A DNA stretch of 33,303 nt from Eubacterium sp. (GTDB lineage Bacteria; Bacillota; Clostridia; Lachnospirales; Lachnospiraceae): the NCBI GenBank assembly GCA_017437905.1, contig JAFRWY010000011.1, positions 1 to 33,303 on the forward strand, written 5' to 3'. The notes under the pieces are model-generated. The model did no database searches. It was not told the DNA's origin and worked only from the letters and a program-made list of their open reading frames with translations. Position numbers and translations under genes: made by a program. Shown here piece after piece: positions 31,375 to 33,303 of the stretch. Positions within the stretch are counted from its first letter, which is position 1, and every line of letters begins with the position of its first letter.

Positions 31375-33303
31375 TTGGGCTCCGGGCTTAGTATGACAAG
31401 TGTGAATAAAATCAAGGAGCTTGCCGAGGCGAGAGAATACAGCCTGGCGGTCGATATCCTGGATTCCCAGGACCTTGAGAAATCGCTGAATCCGCAGTTC
31501 CTAAGGGTCTGCGGAGAGGTGTACGAGAATGTGGGACGCATATGTGATGCCAGAAATATGTACGTGAAGGCACACATTATGGGACCGCAGTCGAACCGGA
31601 TCATTTACTCGCTGATCACATTTTATCTGAAACAGGGATACTTCGGTCTCGCTGAGCAGTACCGGGATCAGTTTATCGCCACGGCGATGGGGCAGGAACG
31701 GAAGAACATCGAGTATGTGATGAAGAAGGCCAAAGGCGCAAAGCCGGAGGAACTGCGGGAGTACCTGGATCCGTATTATGTTAACTCCATGGATGAGGAG
31801 TGGAGCTTCGAACTCTTCCTTCTCCTTACGCTGATGAAGGCGGACACGGAGATGCTGGCGGCGGATTATCGGGCTACCTTCAGGAGAAGCGACCGCAGTG
31901 AGATCATCCGGGAGGTTCTGAACGGAAAGCAGTCTCCGGAGGAACTCTTCTCCGTATTCGCGAAGAGCGAACGTCCGGACAATGATCCGGAACAGGAAGA
32001 GATCCGGGAACTGGAGAAGGAACAGCTCCGGAAGGATTGGAAGCGGCTCCACCCGGAGAGCGTCCAGGACGATATGCCGGAGGTTACGGTTGATACACCG
32101 GAGGATCTGAATGATTCGGATGCGGAGATCCTGGAGGAACCGGATACAGAGAAGAAGTTTAAATCCTTCCTGAAGAAGACCTTCCGTAAGAAGAAGGAGA
32201 ATACGGAGGAAGGATCGGAAGAGAATACGGAGCAGGCCCCTGAAGCTTCGAAAAATGCGGAGGGGAAGGAACCTGCAGAGGGAACGGGCGAAGCAACGGA
32301 GACTTCCGAAGAGAAGCCGGCCGGGGCGGAAGCGGTGGAACCGGCCGCGGTGGCGGAAGAACCGAAGCCGGAGGAGGAAACGGTCCAGCTTGAGGAAGCG
32401 GAAACTCTCGCTCCTTCAGCGGAAGCACCTGCAGGACCGGCGGAGGCGGATCCGGATCATGATCATTTGGAGGATATGCTCAGCATAGACTTCGATGACG
32501 GCTTTGCAGCCGAATCTGAAATGGCCTCGGATCTGGACGAGGAAGAAGAAACGGTATATCAGAATCCGCTGGATCTGATCAATCTCGGGGCTCTTTACAG
32601 AGAAGAGATTGCGGAAGCGGTTGAGACGAAGGAAGAACCGGTGGCTGAGGAAGCGGTTGAAGAGACAGTAACGGAGCCTGAACCGGTGGAAGAACCGATA
32701 GAGGAGCCGATAGTTGAAGAAGCAGCGGAAGAGGCGGTAACGGAGCCTGAACCGGTGGCTGAGGAAGTAGTGGAAGAGGCGGTAACGGAGCCTGAACCGG
32801 TGGAAGAACCGATAGAGGAGCCGATAGCGGAAGAAGCAGCGGAAGAGGCGGTAACGGAGCCTGAACCGATCAAGGAACCGATGGCTGAGGAAGCGGTTGA
32901 AGAGGCGGTAACGGAGCCTGAACCGGTAGAAGAACCGGCGGCTGAAGAAGCGGCGGAACAACCGGCAGTGCTCATCGAAGAAGAGCCGGAGGTATTCGAG
33001 GACGAAGAGCCGATCTCATGGGAGGAGCCCGCAGTCCTGATCGAGGAAGAACCGGAAGCATTCGAAGACGAAGTGCCGATTTCCTGGGAAGAACCGGAAC
33101 CGGAGCCGATCGGGGAAGAACCGGAAGCAGAGCCGGAACCGGAGCCGACCGGGGAAGAACCGGAAGCAGAACCGGAACCGGAGCCCATCGAGGAAGAACC
33201 GGAAGCAGAGCCGGAACCGGAGCCGAACGGGGACGAACCGGAAGCAGAACCGGAACCGGAGCCGATCGGGGAAGAACCGGAAGCAGAGCCGGAACCGGAG
33301 CCA
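31375..33303 (+). CDS. TPR-like protein with a long Glu/Pro repeat tail (3' end outside window)
   Basis: The frame is open from 31375 to the window end (643 codons). TTG 31375 is preferred, because GAGGTGA lies 7-8 bases before it; ATG 31393 has no ribosome binding site. Residues 1-150 are helical with TPR/Sel1-like spacing (KIKELAEAREYSLAVDILDS, FLRVCGEVYENVGRICDARN, YSLITFYLKQGYFGLAEQYR). A basic patch follows at about 260-275 (KFKSFLKKTFRKKKEN), then an acidic, Pro-rich region. From about 32626 this holds imperfect repeats of TEPEP(V/I)xEE, and from 33115 exact-length 13-residue repeats (EEPEAEPEPEPxG). Codon periodicity is preserved throughout, so this is coding. No signal peptide or membrane helix is visible. 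Relatives and function are unknown; low-complexity acidic tails of this kind occur in scaffold or surface proteins. Confidence 0.75.
   Translation, partial: MGSGLSMTSVNKIKELAEAREYSLAVDILDSQDLEKSLNPQFLRVCGEVYENVGRICDARNMYVKAHIMGPQSNRIIYSLITFYLKQGYFGLAEQYRDQFIATAMGQERKNIEYVMKKAKGAKPEELREYLDPYYVNSMDEEWSFELFLLLTLMKADTEMLAADYRATFRRSDRSEIIREVLNGKQSPEELFSVFAKSERPDNDPEQEEIRELEKEQLRKDWKRLHPESVQDDMPEVTVDTPEDLNDSDAEILEEPDTEKKFKSFLKKTFRKKKENTEEGSEENTEQAPEASKNAEGKEPAEGTGEATETSEEKPAGAEAVEPAAVAEEPKPEEETVQLEEAETLAPSAEAPAGPAEADPDHDHLEDMLSIDFDDGFAAESEMASDLDEEEETVYQNPLDLINLGALYREEIAEAVETKEEPVAEEAVEETVTEPEPVEEPIEEPIVEEAAEEAVTEPEPVAEEVVEEAVTEPEPVEEPIEEPIAEEAAEEAVTEPEPIKEPMAEEAVEEAVTEPEPVEEPAAEEAAEQPAVLIEEEPEVFEDEEPISWEEPAVLIEEEPEAFEDEVPISWEEPEPEPIGEEPEAEPEPEPTGEEPEAEPEPEPIEEEPEAEPEPEPNGDEPEAEPEPEPIGEEPEAEPEPEP
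33115..33303 (+). repeat. 39-bp in-frame tandem repeats
   Basis: The unit encodes EEPEAEPEPEPxG (13 residues); about 4.8 copies are in the window with variation at the last two residues (TG, IE, NG, IG) and one E-to-D change. Unit length is constant and in frame, so copy-number change would not shift the frame. The array continues past the window end. Confidence 0.85.

Noticed and set aside
32416-33188. Long minus-strand open frames rich in Phe/Arg/Leu or Ser/Gly over the repeat region
   Set aside because: They are antisense shadows of the Glu/Pro repeat gene on the plus strand: GAA/GAG/CCG codons give such compositions in reverse. No ribosome binding site or family likeness.
33115-33303. 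CRISPR array
   Set aside because: The 39-bp units are contiguous without spacers and encode a 13-residue protein repeat in frame.

Overview
The window looks like chromosome of a Gram-positive anaerobe of the class Clostridia, most likely a Lachnospiraceae member. This is inferred from AGGAGG-type ribosome binding sites before most genes, roughly 50% GC, and protein types common in that family: a DUF6765 protein, SpoIIE/PP2C phosphatases, receiver-winged-helix regulators with an N-terminal pseudo-receiver, a Tn4451/TnpX-type serine recombinase, and a TyrS with a standard leader. No rRNA, tRNA or CRISPR array was seen. No taxon was confirmed by any search.

Left edge (1-700): the 3' end of a large serine recombinase runs into the chromosome. 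On the minus strand the first ~40 codons of an ATP-grasp-type gene, with its own promoter and ribosome binding site, are cut off at the same place. This is the right-hand boundary of an integrated mobile element whose body lies outside the window.

700-4810: a MutS-like ATPase gene is followed by a decayed PEP/pyruvate-binding (PPDK/PpsA-type) gene remnant, a RelA/SpoT-type nucleotide synthetase gene that appears joined to that remnant, and a small orphan protein gene whose promoter carries 11-bp-phased CTGTAAAG repeats.

4830-7060: a three-gene minus-strand operon (small membrane protein, DUF6765 protein, DUF308/HdeD-like membrane protein).

7180-16730: an accessory plus-strand stretch. It holds a GAF-SpoIIE phosphatase, a micro-ORF, a coiled-coil protein, a small anchored protein and a DUF3137-like protein behind an 11-bp-phased TGTGAC triplet. 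Next come a frameshifted surface lipase-like gene, an LTA-synthase-type sulfatase-fold enzyme, a scrambled PP2C remnant, two orphans, and a receiver-winged-helix regulator with Glu at the phosphoacceptor position. A strong bidirectional terminator closes the stretch.

16850-23390: a membrane diguanylate cyclase on the minus strand, then a complete sensing/transport module: OmpR-type regulator, histidine kinase, ABC ATPase and FtsX-type permease. Three CTTAA repeats at 10-11 bp spacing lie just before the ABC genes, as expected for control by the neighbouring regulator.

23390-33303: mostly housekeeping and metabolic genes. They are an aldo/keto reductase, a beta-helix protein, tyrosyl-tRNA synthetase, a pseudo-receiver protein, an XRE regulator, thymidylate synthase with dihydrofolate reductase, and a YbjQ-zinc-ribbon fusion. 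Last is a TPR-like protein with a very long Glu/Pro tail, including 39-bp tandem repeats, that runs off the window.

The items most worth a second look are the integration junction inside the ATP-grasp gene, the two promoters sharing 11-bp-phased CTGTRA-like repeats, the single-base frameshift in a T-run within a signal peptide, the two receiver domains without a normal phosphoacceptor, and the promoter-proximal terminator at 23323-23393.
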